Program-made: the position numbers and the translations under genes
Shown here: in pieces, positions 27,304-35,379 of the stretch
Numbering within the stretch: position 1 is the first letter of the stretch
How the letters are laid out: every line of letters starts with the position of its first letter
Notes under the pieces: model-generated
What the model was told of the DNA's origin: nothing
Databases searched by the model: none
The model's input: the letters and a program-made list of their open reading frames with translations, nothing else
Source of the DNA: Afipia birgiae 34632
Lineage (GTDB): Bacteria; Pseudomonadota; Alphaproteobacteria; Rhizobiales; Xanthobacteraceae
Direction: 5' to 3'
Assembly: GCF_000308295.2 (NCBI RefSeq)
Contig: NZ_HG326652.1
Coordinates: forward strand, 2,638,818-2,702,817
Length of the DNA stretch: 64,000 nt

Positions 27304-28524
27304 TTAAAGGGTCAGATTTTCGGACGGCAGATCGAGCGCGACGCGCCCGTAGTTCGTCCCGGCTGCATCGAAGCTGAACGCAATATGTGCATTGATTGCA
27401 TGCGCGTCCCGGAATTGCCGCTGAAGCGCGCCCGTGGTGTAAAGACCGCGCGCACCACTCGCGGAAAACAGCAGCGAAACCGCTTCCGTGCACAGGTTGA
27501 CGGCATAGGCACCGTCCCTCCGATACCTTGTCTTTTCTGCGAGCATGGGAATGTCGCCGCGCCGGGCGTCGGCCATCGCATCAATGCAGGTCCGCCGCAT
27601 GATGAGACGTGCCGTATCGATCTTGGCCGAGGCTTCGGCAATCTTGATCTGCGTCGTCTGCAAATCACCCAGCTTGGCACGGTTGTAGGTCGAGGCACGA
27701 TGCCGTGCGATCTCGACGTAGTCGTCCAGACACGCCTGCGCATTGCCGAGCGCGGCCCCCGACAGGACAAACGGAAACAACGCGAACACAGGCAGCGCGT
27801 AAAGCGGGCCGGGATTGACGATGCTCCCCGGCGTGGCGCCGCCCGCCACATCCTTGACCGCAAGCGTCATATGCTCGGGGACAAACACATCCTTGGCCTC
27901 GACGTCGTTCGATCCCGTCCCCTTCAGGCCGGTAGAATTCCATACGTCGAGGATCTTGTAGTTGTCCTGCTTCAGCAAGAAGACGCGATACTCGACGCCA
28001 TCCGCGTCGTCATCGGATGACACAATTCCAGCGAGCATATTCCAGGTGCTTGAATCAACACCTGACGAGAATGGCCAGCGGCCAGACAGTTTATAGCCCC
28101 CCGCCACCCTGGTCGCGCGACCGGCCGGAAACACAAACGACGACGCGATAAGAGCGTCTGGATTATCCTTCCAGACTAAGTCCTGCGCACGTTCGTCGAA
28201 CATACCGAGCATCCAGTGATGACTGGCCAGGTTTGCAAGATTCCATGCAACCGAAGCATCCGCCAGCGCGACAACGTCGGCAAAATCGACCAACGCGACG
28301 TAATCCAGTTCAGCACCTCCAACACGCTTGGGCTGTAGAATCCTGAACAAACCGGCCTCGTGAAGATCCTTCTCGGTCTCGGGAGGAAGGCGCCGCATCT
28401 CTTCGGTCGTTGCGGCACGTTCACGTAGTTTCGGAACGAGCGCATGAGCGCGCTGCAACATCTCGGAATACGCGTCGTCCTGGCCGCTCGAACGCCGGTC
28501 CAACTTGTGAACGGTGCCTGACAT
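27304..28524 (-). CDS. Group D flavin monooxygenase (acyl-CoA dehydrogenase fold, HsaA/HpaH-like)
   Basis: 406-residue oxygenase with the acyl-CoA dehydrogenase fold that uses FMNH2 or FADH2 delivered by a separate reductase to hydroxylate a ring. Group D features: GGYKLSGRWPFSSGVDSSTW, STGLKGTGSNDVEAKDVFVP, and absence of the catalytic glutamate region of true dehydrogenases. The reductase is the next gene and a VOC-fold protein is the previous one, an arrangement that recalls hydroxylation followed by ring cleavage. Steroid and phenol substrates are both known for the family; this substrate is unknown. Confidence 0.87.
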   Translation of the reverse strand: MSGTVHKLDRRSSGQDDAYSEMLQRAHALVPKLRERAATTEEMRRLPPETEKDLHEAGLFRILQPKRVGGAELDYVALVDFADVVALADASVAWNLANLASHHWMLGMFDERAQDLVWKDNPDALIASSFVFPAGRATRVAGGYKLSGRWPFSSGVDSSTWNMLAGIVSSDDDADGVEYRVFLLKQDNYKILDVWNSTGLKGTGSNDVEAKDVFVPEHMTLAVKDVAGGATPGSIVNPGPLYALPVFALFPFVLSGAALGNAQACLDDYVEIARHRASTYNRAKLGDLQTTQIKIAEASAKIDTARLIMRRTCIDAMADARRGDIPMLAEKTRYRRDGAYAVNLCTEAVSLLFSASGARGLYTTGALQRQFRDAHAINAHIAFSFDAAGTNYGRVALDLPSENLTL

Positions 28525-28541
28525 GACTGCCTCCCTGCCTC

Positions 28542-29051
28542 TTATCGCGCTGCTGCTTTTCTGGGAGCGTTCGGCTTGATGTGGGGCCGATCAAGATAGA
28601 GCGAAGCTTTGAGTCCCTCGTCATCCTGGGTTGCGAATTCAGACAACAGCTTCATTTCCGGAATTCGCGAACGATCCAGCGAATTCACATCCGGCCAGTC
28701 GATTTCGACCAGATTACCGGCGGGGTCGCGCAGATACATTTGGACGCAACCATCCGGCAATTCGTTTACTGCATTCCGGAACGCTTTGAAATCCAACGCG
28801 CCGATCGCCTTCGCCTGTTCGTAGGCGGCGTGAAAATCGTCCACGTCGAGCGCAAAGTGCTGGTAGACCGGAACGCTGTCTTCAAGTTCAAAGAGATGGA
28901 GCTGAAGATCTCCACACCGCAAGTATTTGGTTTTGAAACCAAAATTGTAGGTCGGGATGAGCTCCATGCCAAGGACGGTTTGATAGAAGCGAGCCGACTC
29001 TTCCAGATCCTTTGCACCGATGGAGAGATGATTAAAACCGAGAACCTTCAT
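28542..29051 (-). CDS. VOC-family protein (glyoxalase/extradiol dioxygenase fold)
   Basis: 169-residue vicinal-oxygen-chelate protein. Likely metal ligands are visible: H7 in GFNHLSIG, H in QHFALDVDDF and E in DPAGNLVEIDWPD, so a metal site is probable. ATG at 29051 follows GGGAG; the longer reading lacks one. First gene of the VOC-monooxygenase-reductase-TetR operon, with palindrome 29086-29103 immediately upstream. It could be a small extradiol dioxygenase or an isomerase/lyase. Confidence 0.85.
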   Translation of the reverse strand: MKVLGFNHLSIGAKDLEESARFYQTVLGMELIPTYNFGFKTKYLRCGDLQLHLFELEDSVPVYQHFALDVDDFHAAYEQAKAIGALDFKAFRNAVNELPDGCVQMYLRDPAGNLVEIDWPDVNSLDRSRIPEMKLLSEFATQDDEGLKASLYLDRPHIKPNAPRKAAAR

Positions 29052-29085
29052 GCTTGCACTCCCGAAATTTGCCAACGTCTTTTTG

Positions 29086-29103
29086 ATTTATCACCCGATA
29101 AAT
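29086..29103. promoter_or_regulatory. Palindrome ATTTATC-ACCC-GATAAAT (shared operator, copy 3)
   Basis: Perfect 7-bp inverted repeat with a 4-bp spacer, 35 bp upstream of the VOC start. The best copy of the motif also found at 13249-13266 and 21835-21852. It precedes the operon that ends with a TetR gene, so autoregulation is plausible. Confidence 0.62.
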
Positions 29104-29233
29104 AACGCGGCAGTGGCAGGAATGCAAGCGGATTGACCACGACGCGCTGCACAAAACGCGCCGCGAGGCCATTCGCGCATGGCGACAAATAACTTCCAAG
29201 ATGGATCAGTCTGTTAGCCGTCCTGCGGGAAGA

Positions 29234-30067
29234 CTAGTCGGGCCTGCCCAACACCCTCAGGATCTCGGCCCGTGATGAGCGAGGCCGATGAATACCGCTC
29301 AATGCCGCGCGCAGGTCCGAAACACGTTCAGCGTTGCTTCCTGCGCGGGTGCCGTCCGCATTGAGAAAGCTGTTTTCGAATCCGATCCGGCAATGTCCGC
29401 CCATAGCCGCTGCGGCGACCAGCGACGCAGTCTCGGATGCGCCGAAAGCGCAAACCCACCAGTCGAACCGCGGAGCGCCTCCACTGTCTCGAATCTTCGC
29501 AACAAACGGTGCGAGCTCTGCAGGATCGCTCTCCTGGTCTGCTGCATAGCGGCCAAGCGGAAAAATAACAGAATGCCGTTTACCTGGAATGATCCCGCGT
29601 TCGATGAGATCGAGCAGATGATCGAATTCAGTCGCCGCGTAGACAATGTGCTGAACCGCAATGCGCTGCTCGTGAGCCCAGCGATACAACTGCGCCGCAT
29701 TCGCCTCCGCGTCCGGCTCCGGAATCAATTCCTTCGTTGCAATGCTGACTGCTTCTGGTTGTACCGCCTGGACCACCGCGATCTGCTCGTGCGGCTTGAA
29801 CATGCCGACGGCTTCAGTCGTGATTTGAACCACGAACTCCGGGCCTGTCGTTCGCCGCACAGCCTCGGTCGCGGCCAGATAGCGTGATGCATCGAGTGTA
29901 TGCCGGCCATTGCCGTCGCGAACATGCATGTGAATGGCCTGCGCACCAGCGACCTGACACGCGCGTGCATCAGTTGCGAGCGCGTTGGCCGTGAGGGGCA
30001 GATTGGGATGCTCGGCGTGACCTTTGCGCGCACCATTCGGCGCGACCATGATTGTCAGATCGGCCAT
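29234..30067 (-). CDS. BKACE-family enzyme (3-keto-5-aminohexanoate cleavage type, DUF849)
   Basis: 277-residue TIM-barrel, Zn-dependent beta-keto acid cleavage enzyme. Such enzymes condense a beta-keto acid with acetyl-CoA and split off acetoacetate. Seen: the metal motif HMHVRDGNGRHTLD (HxHxR), EFVVQITTEAVG, and RIGFENS near residue 230, which holds the late conserved glutamate. The family name comes from lysine fermentation, but most members take other beta-keto acids. In this region it would act late in the pathway. Confidence 0.9.
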   Translation of the reverse strand: MADLTIMVAPNGARKGHAEHPNLPLTANALATDARACQVAGAQAIHMHVRDGNGRHTLDASRYLAATEAVRRTTGPEFVVQITTEAVGMFKPHEQIAVVQAVQPEAVSIATKELIPEPDAEANAAQLYRWAHEQRIAVQHIVYAATEFDHLLDLIERGIIPGKRHSVIFPLGRYAADQESDPAELAPFVAKIRDSGGAPRFDWWVCAFGASETASLVAAAAMGGHCRIGFENSFLNADGTRAGSNAERVSDLRAALSGIHRPRSSRAEILRVLGRPD

Positions 30068-30121
30068 ACCGGCCCCTACCCTTCGATAAGATGTTCTGTG
30101 AAAACGAGCGTGGGAACTGAC

Positions 30122-31024
30122 CTACGATGTCAGTTTCTTCCGGTCAATTCCGTGCATCGTCTCAAGGACAGCGCAAACGGCTGCGGTATCCTGTTCTCTG
30201 CGACCAAGCGCGGCACCAGCATGATAGATCTGGGATGCAGCAGCATACACAGGAAGCGCGCAATCAAGACTATCTGCAAAGCCATCGATGATCGCGATGT
30301 CCTTGAGTTGCATGCGGATGGTGGCTGTTGGCTCATCGTAGTTCTGATCGCGCATCAAGGGACCGCGCATCTGGAACATACGTGACGTGCCGGCGCTGTC
30401 TGCAAGCGTATCGTAGACCAGTGCCGGATCCATCCCGGCCTTGATTCCGAGGACCATGGCTTCCGCCGCCGCCACGTTATGGATCGTGACGAGATGATTG
30501 GCGATGTATTTCATGACACTGCCCCGCCCGAATGTCCCGAGGTAATGCTGGACGCGCGACATGCCAGCGAAAACCGCCGCGCAACGCTCGAAAGCGTCCT
30601 TGTCGCCGCTCCCCAGAATGACGAGGTCTTTGTTTACGGCCTGCGCACCGGTGCCGCTGATCGGGCAATCGAGCAGTATTTTGCCGTACCTTTCCATTTC
30701 ATCGAAGGCTGCTTGCTTGATGTCCATCGGCAGCGTCGAACATTCAATGACGATCTGGCCGGTACCCTCAGCCTGAGCGATGCCTTCGGCGCCGCCAATG
30801 ACGTCGATCAAGGCCTCTGCCCTTGGCAGCGACATGATGATGATCGATGCGGCTTCAGCCACTGCGCGCGGAGAGGCCAAGACCCGGCCACCGGAACTCT
30901 CCAGGCGTACGCAGGCTGCCGGCACCGGATCGTATCCGACGACATTAAATCCAGCCTGAGACAGATTGCGCGCCATGGCCGTGCCCATGATGCCAATGCC
31001 GACGATACCAACGTTCTTGTCCAT
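30122..31024 (-). CDS. NAD(P)-dependent beta-hydroxyacid dehydrogenase (3-hydroxyisobutyrate dehydrogenase family)
   Basis: 300-residue paralogue of GlxR. Seen: GIVGIGIMGTAMARNL (dinucleotide fold), DCPISGTGAQAVNKD (substrate motif with D-P-I-S-G) and the catalytic lysine in MKYIANHLVTIHN. It precedes the BKACE gene by 54 bp on the same strand. It may make the beta-keto or semialdehyde substrate that BKACE uses. Substrate unknown. The 240 bp upstream hold no clear feature. Confidence 0.87.
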   Translation of the reverse strand: MDKNVGIVGIGIMGTAMARNLSQAGFNVVGYDPVPAACVRLESSGGRVLASPRAVAEAASIIIMSLPRAEALIDVIGGAEGIAQAEGTGQIVIECSTLPMDIKQAAFDEMERYGKILLDCPISGTGAQAVNKDLVILGSGDKDAFERCAAVFAGMSRVQHYLGTFGRGSVMKYIANHLVTIHNVAAAEAMVLGIKAGMDPALVYDTLADSAGTSRMFQMRGPLMRDQNYDEPTATIRMQLKDIAIIDGFADSLDCALPVYAAASQIYHAGAALGRREQDTAAVCAVLETMHGIDRKKLTS

Positions 31025-31264
31025 TCAGTGCGCCTTACGGGGATAACTTTCGCGAGGCAATGATTGCTCGCGAAACTTGGTGGGCTCACCTGCGATTAGC
31101 CCATTATGACCAAACTTGCCAACCAAGCCGATCATAACAAATCAAGAAACAGATCGCGTCACCGAAATCAGGCAGGCGCACAGCCCGCTCTAGGGGCTAC
31201 GGTCGAGGCAAGTCCGTTTGTCTGCGTTGACAAACCCCCGTGGACAGTGCTGCCGGCAGTCAAC

Positions 31265-32113
31265 TCAATGCGACAGAAAGACCGGGACCGGTGGACGCGC
31301 AAGCATGCTTCTGGTGGCGCCGCCGAGAACGAATTCACGAAAACGCGAATGACCATACGCGCCCATCACAAGAATATCTGCATCGCGTAACGCTACGTGC
31401 GATTCCAGCACCGTTCCGATATCGCGGCCAGCAGCGTCAACCTCGTCGAGAACCACGTCCATTCCGTGTCGCGCCAGATACTTGGCCAGCTCCGCACCAG
31501 AACGCCCGCCGGACAACACCTTTTCGTTGGTCACCGTTAGCACAAAGACCTGCTTCGCTTTCTTCAGAATCGGCAGGGCGTCCGCTACCGCACGGGAGGC
31601 CTGCCTGCTGAAATCCCAGGCCACAACCGCGATATCGAGTGCCACCGCCTTGCTCCATCGCGGCCGGTCAGGCAAGACGATAGACGGCCGCCCCGATCCA
31701 AAGATCAAGCTTTCAGCGAGCCATCGCTCGACCGTATCTGTGTCAGGCATCGGAACGATGGTCATATCCCGGAGACGCGCGTAATCAATCACCAGATCGG
31801 GGAACTGTGATGTCGTGCATCTTTCGAGAATGGTTTCCTGGAACACTTCGTTCCGTTCTGCCGTCTTTTGAAATTCCGAAAGCGCTTGCTCAGCGGCCAA
31901 CGCGCTCTTTTTCAACTCAGCAGCAACCAGCGCGGGAACATTCAGCAACGCGCTTCCGATCGGGCTAGCTGGTGCGGCGACTCTAACCTCACAGGCGATA
32001 GCCGAGACGCGGGATTCGAGTGCGACCGCAAGCGAAACGGCATCTTCGATCGCCGATAGCCGCGTCCGCTCCGGATAGGTCGTCAGGGAAACCAGAATGT
32101 CCTCGAATGCCAT
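31265..32113 (-). CDS. Universal stress protein (UspA family)
   Basis: 282-residue protein with a degenerate N-terminal Usp domain and a clear C-terminal one (AVVAWDFSRQASRAVADALP and the ATP motif GAYGHSRFREFVLGGATRSML). ATG at 32113 has GGAGA six bases upstream. It flanks the low-oxygen respiration genes, and a paralogue lies at 49480-50361. Usp genes are common FixK/FNR targets in this group; a poor anaerobox-like sequence at 32247-32260 is the only local support. Confidence 0.9.
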   Translation of the reverse strand: MAFEDILVSLTTYPERTRLSAIEDAVSLAVALESRVSAIACEVRVAAPASPIGSALLNVPALVAAELKKSALAAEQALSEFQKTAERNEVFQETILERCTTSQFPDLVIDYARLRDMTIVPMPDTDTVERWLAESLIFGSGRPSIVLPDRPRWSKAVALDIAVVAWDFSRQASRAVADALPILKKAKQVFVLTVTNEKVLSGGRSGAELAKYLARHGMDVVLDEVDAAGRDIGTVLESHVALRDADILVMGAYGHSRFREFVLGGATRSMLARPPVPVFLSH

Positions 32114-32246
32114 TGCGCTCTCCTTCGCCAAATAACTGTCCTTCCCTCTTAGCGTGGAACGCCGATACCCCCTTGATTCATCGCAATCAATTCAACTCGT
32201 CATCATTGGGCGCGCTGGCCTCAAGCTCCGAAGCATGAGCGGCCAG

Positions 32247-32260
32247 ATGACCTAGATCAA
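32247..32260. promoter_or_regulatory. Degenerate anaerobox-like site
   Basis: ATGAC-CTAG-ATCAA has one good half of TTGAT-N4-ATCAA. It lies between the usp gene (134 bp away) and the small gene at 32294. Low confidence compared with the other boxes. Confidence 0.25.
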
Positions 32261-32293
32261 CACGCGATCACGGCAGACCGCGTTCAATAGGGC

Positions 32294-32494
32294 ATGTGGC
32301 AAGATGTATCGACCGCGCCGTTCAATCGAGATGTCGCGCTAGCCGTTATCGACGACGAAGTGCATGTATTGATTTTTCCATGCATTCGCACCGAGGCTGG
32401 CTGGATGAACGCACAGACAATGAAGCGCGTCGAAGTCACTCCGACCCACTGGCGCAGGTGGCCGGCTGTGACCTATTTCAGCTGCTGCGGATGA
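32294..32494 (+). CDS. Small conserved hypothetical protein
   Basis: 66 residues, WQDVSTAPFNRDVALAVIDD at the N terminus and THWRRWPAVTYF at the C terminus. I recall similar small proteins, with an N-terminal DVSTAPFDRD and a C-terminal PTHWR, in this bacterial family, but I know no function. Its 3' end overlaps the convergent ccoS gene by 22 bp. Composition is normal for the window. A real gene is likely but not certain. Confidence 0.6.
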   Translation: MWQDVSTAPFNRDVALAVIDDEVHVLIFPCIRTEAGWMNAQTMKRVEVTPTHWRRWPAVTYFSCCG

Positions 32495-32652
32495 CTGGCT
32501 GACGGCACCGCCGGTTCATCATCGGCAATCGCGCGCCACCCAGCGCCGTCGAGGTCATCGTATTGCCCGCTTCTAAGCGACCAGAGGAATCCAAGGAGAC
32601 CAATGAGGCCGAGCGCTAGAGCGATCGGCACGAGATAGACAAGCACCTCCAT
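32473..32652 (-). CDS. ccoS: cbb3-type cytochrome oxidase assembly protein CcoS/FixS
   Basis: 59-residue membrane protein with one transmembrane helix (LVYLVPIALALGLIGLLGFLWSL) followed by GQYDDLDGAGWRAIADDE, the CcoS signature. Needed for cofactor insertion into cbb3 oxidase. ATG at 32652 sits one base into the ccoI stop (TGATG) with GGAGG seven bases upstream; a GTG one codon earlier is the alternative. Last gene of fixGHIS. Confidence 0.93.
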   Translation of the reverse strand: MEVLVYLVPIALALGLIGLLGFLWSLRSGQYDDLDGAGWRAIADDEPAVPSASHPQQLK

Positions 32653-34844
32653 CACATCACCTCCGGCGCAACGCGGCGAGCGCGAAGCGAATTCAGCATC
32701 ACTAGTATGGAAGAGCCTGACATGGCGGCCGCTGCAACCAGTGGCGTTGCATATCCAGCGATCGCGATCGGAACAGCAAGAACATTATAGCCGATCGCCA
32801 GCGCCAGATTTTGCCGCATCAACTGAAGCGCCTTGCGCGAGAAGTCGATAGCGGCCAGCACAGGAGCAAGTTCCTTGCCGAGAAAAATCATGTCAGCAGC
32901 GGCCTGGCTCAGATGAGTAGCGCTAACAGGCGACATCGAAACCGACGCCGCCGCTAGCGCGGGCGCATCGTTCAGACCATCGCCAACCATCATGACCTTA
33001 CGACCGCGCTGCTTGAGATCGTCGATATGCGCAATCTTCTCAGCCGGCGTGAGACCCGCACGCCATGCACGGATTCCCAGCACTGCCGCGGCATGCTTTA
33101 CAGCGGATTTACGATCGCCGGAGAGAATTTCGACCAGGACGCCGCGCTTGAGGAGAGCCGACACCGTCGCCGCCGCATCCGGTCTGAGCTGTTGCCGAAC
33201 GGCAAAAACATATCGATCCCGCCCCTTACTGAAGCCAACAGCCGAAATCTCCGGATCCGCACTCAGGATCTCATTCGCCATCCCCTCCGCACCGCAAAAT
33301 GATGGCTTACCGAGCCTGAGTTCGACTCCGTCAATCAAACCTCTGACGCCCTGCCCCGGCTCTTCCACGATCCCTTCCAATGGAGATGCCATCCTCGAGG
33401 CGCGGGCAACTGCCGCCGCAACCGGATGGTGGCTGGCCAGAGCCAACCGTCCTGCCAACTGAAGGACATCGGTGGGAATGGCTCCGGCATTCACCACATC
33501 GAGTTCAGGCAAGGTTAGCGTTCCCGTCTTGTCGAAGACGACCGTATCGACACTTGCGACGCGCTCGACCGCATCGCCTGAATTGAGCAAAACACCCGCA
33601 CGAAACAGCGAACCTGCAACAATAGTCTGCACCGTCGGGATTGCGAGGCCGAGCGCACACGGACAGGTAATGATCAGAACCGCAATCGCGGTAACAATCG
33701 CGTCGTGCCAGCTTGCGCCGAGCGCAACCCATCCCAGCATGGTGAGGAGCGCTGTTACGTGCACCACCGGTGCGTAAAGTCGTGACGCCCGGTCTGCCAG
33801 TTGCACATAGTGTGACCGTGCCTGCAGCGCGTTTTCAAGCAGCCGCGAGATCTCCGCCAGCAGCGTCCCCTCAGCCGCCGCCCCGACCCGTATCCGCAAC
33901 GTGCCTGAAATATTCATCGTTCCTGCATAGACCGCGGTACCGGCCGCCGCCGCCACATACCGTGTCTCACCCGTGATGAGGCTTTGATCTATCTCGGACC
34001 GCCCATCAATGACGGTGCCATCAACAGCGCATCGTTCACCCGGACGCAGAAGCACGATGTCGCCAGCCGCGATGGCGGCAACGGGGATTACGCTGATTTC
34101 CGTGGCGGAAATGAACTTGGTCGCCGTCTCGGCCTTCAGCGCCGCCAGATTCCCCGCAACGGCCCGCGTGCGGCGCCTCATGTTCTGGTCGAGATAGCGC
34201 CCCGCCAGCAGAAAGGTGAGAAGCATGATAGCCGCGTCGAAATAGACATGCTCGGCATGATGAACCGTCTCGACGACCGACATGCCGAGCGCCAGCAAAA
34301 CTCCTATGCTGATGGGAACATCCATGTTGACGCTGCGCGCGCGAAGCACGGCCAATGCCGATCGGAAAAATGGCTGCCCGGCATATGCAGCGGCCGGCAA
34401 GGCGATCAACGCCGACAACCAGTGAAAGAAATCACGCTGCTCGGGAATCATGTCCGTCACGTTGCCTGACCACACCGGCACCGACAGCATCATCACATTC
34501 ATTGTGGCAAAGGCTGCCACACCGAGACACCGCAGTAGAAACTGCGACTGCTCGACTTCAACCACTTCCGCGCGGACCGGCTCGAACGGATAGGCCTTGT
34601 ATCCAAGTGCAGCGAGGCGATCGACGAACTGCGCCGGGTCGAGCGATCCCTTCTTCCACTCCACCGCCAGACGCCGATCGGTCAGGTTTACACGCGCGAG
34701 CGTCACGTCCGGAATCGAGGAAAGCCCGCGCTCGATTTTCATCATGCATCCAGCGCAGGTAACGCCTTCAACCGCGAGATCGAGATGCGCAAGACCTGAG
34801 CCCAGATCCTTGACGTAGTAAGAGAAGTCCCGGATAGCAGCCAT
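32652..34844 (-). CDS. ccoI: Copper-transporting P-type ATPase for cbb3 oxidase maturation (CcoI/FixI)
   Basis: 730-residue P1B-type ATPase exporting copper for the oxidase active site. Heavy-metal domain near the N terminus with C30-AG-C33, eight predicted membrane segments, CPC in ITCPCALGLAIP, phosphorylation site DKTGTLT, and GDGLNDAPALAAA. Third gene of the fixGHIS operon, nine bp after ccoH. Confidence 0.95.
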   Translation of the reverse strand: MAAIRDFSYYVKDLGSGLAHLDLAVEGVTCAGCMMKIERGLSSIPDVTLARVNLTDRRLAVEWKKGSLDPAQFVDRLAALGYKAYPFEPVRAEVVEVEQSQFLLRCLGVAAFATMNVMMLSVPVWSGNVTDMIPEQRDFFHWLSALIALPAAAYAGQPFFRSALAVLRARSVNMDVPISIGVLLALGMSVVETVHHAEHVYFDAAIMLLTFLLAGRYLDQNMRRRTRAVAGNLAALKAETATKFISATEISVIPVAAIAAGDIVLLRPGERCAVDGTVIDGRSEIDQSLITGETRYVAAAAGTAVYAGTMNISGTLRIRVGAAAEGTLLAEISRLLENALQARSHYVQLADRASRLYAPVVHVTALLTMLGWVALGASWHDAIVTAIAVLIITCPCALGLAIPTVQTIVAGSLFRAGVLLNSGDAVERVASVDTVVFDKTGTLTLPELDVVNAGAIPTDVLQLAGRLALASHHPVAAAVARASRMASPLEGIVEEPGQGVRGLIDGVELRLGKPSFCGAEGMANEILSADPEISAVGFSKGRDRYVFAVRQQLRPDAAATVSALLKRGVLVEILSGDRKSAVKHAAAVLGIRAWRAGLTPAEKIAHIDDLKQRGRKVMMVGDGLNDAPALAAASVSMSPVSATHLSQAAADMIFLGKELAPVLAAIDFSRKALQLMRQNLALAIGYNVLAVPIAIAGYATPLVAAAAMSGSSILVMLNSLRARRVAPEVM

Positions 34845-34853
34845 GATGCCTCC

Positions 34854-35357
34854 TCAATCGCCCAGCACGACGCGGTTTCGCGACCGGAATACGCGCTTGC
34901 CGCCTGCATCGCCCTCAAGGACCAGGTTCCACTGCCCTGCGAGGATTCCTTCGGCGCTCCCCTTGTAAATGCCGGCCTCAACTTCCGTCAGGGTTACAGT
35001 CCGATCAGCCCGCTTGTCCGCGGGGCGCTCCAGACGGCCGGAAAAATCCAGGCCGGTCAGCGGCGCCCCTTTGCTGTCGCGCGCCACGACCCGAAGGTTG
35101 GCACTGTCGGCGGCGCCGCGCTCAATGCGCGCCACGACCCGCCAGTGACGCGTATCCTGCTCGTGCGCAGCCTGAATCTCACGTTCATAGGCGAGACTCG
35201 CACGGTAGGCACTGTCCACATCTGTTCCGGGCAATGTGTCGATCGCGAATCGCATCATCAACGCATTGACGCCGATCACCACCCCGAAAAAGGCGACGAG
35301 CATGATCAGCACAGCCCGCCCGGTGAGAGGCCTTCCTGCTGTGGTCGAGCTACTCAT
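34854..35357 (-). CDS. ccoH: cbb3 oxidase maturation protein CcoH/FixH
   Basis: 167-residue protein with one N-terminal membrane helix (AVLIMLVAFFGVVIGVNALMMRFAI) and a periplasmic domain of the FixH family (DTLPGTDVDSAYRASLAYERE is characteristic). ATG at 35357 is chosen over a TTG further upstream, leaving a 22-bp gap to ccoG. Confidence 0.92.
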   Translation of the reverse strand: MSSSTTAGRPLTGRAVLIMLVAFFGVVIGVNALMMRFAIDTLPGTDVDSAYRASLAYEREIQAAHEQDTRHWRVVARIERGAADSANLRVVARDSKGAPLTGLDFSGRLERPADKRADRTVTLTEVEAGIYKGSAEGILAGQWNLVLEGDAGGKRVFRSRNRVVLGD

Positions 35358-35379
35358 GAGAGCTATCCATCTGTGAGTG

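Noticed and set aside
32173-32190. TTGATT-CATCGC-AATCAA looking like an anaerobox
   Set aside because: The TTGAT/ATCAA halves are 8 bp apart instead of 4, so FNR/FixK should not bind it.
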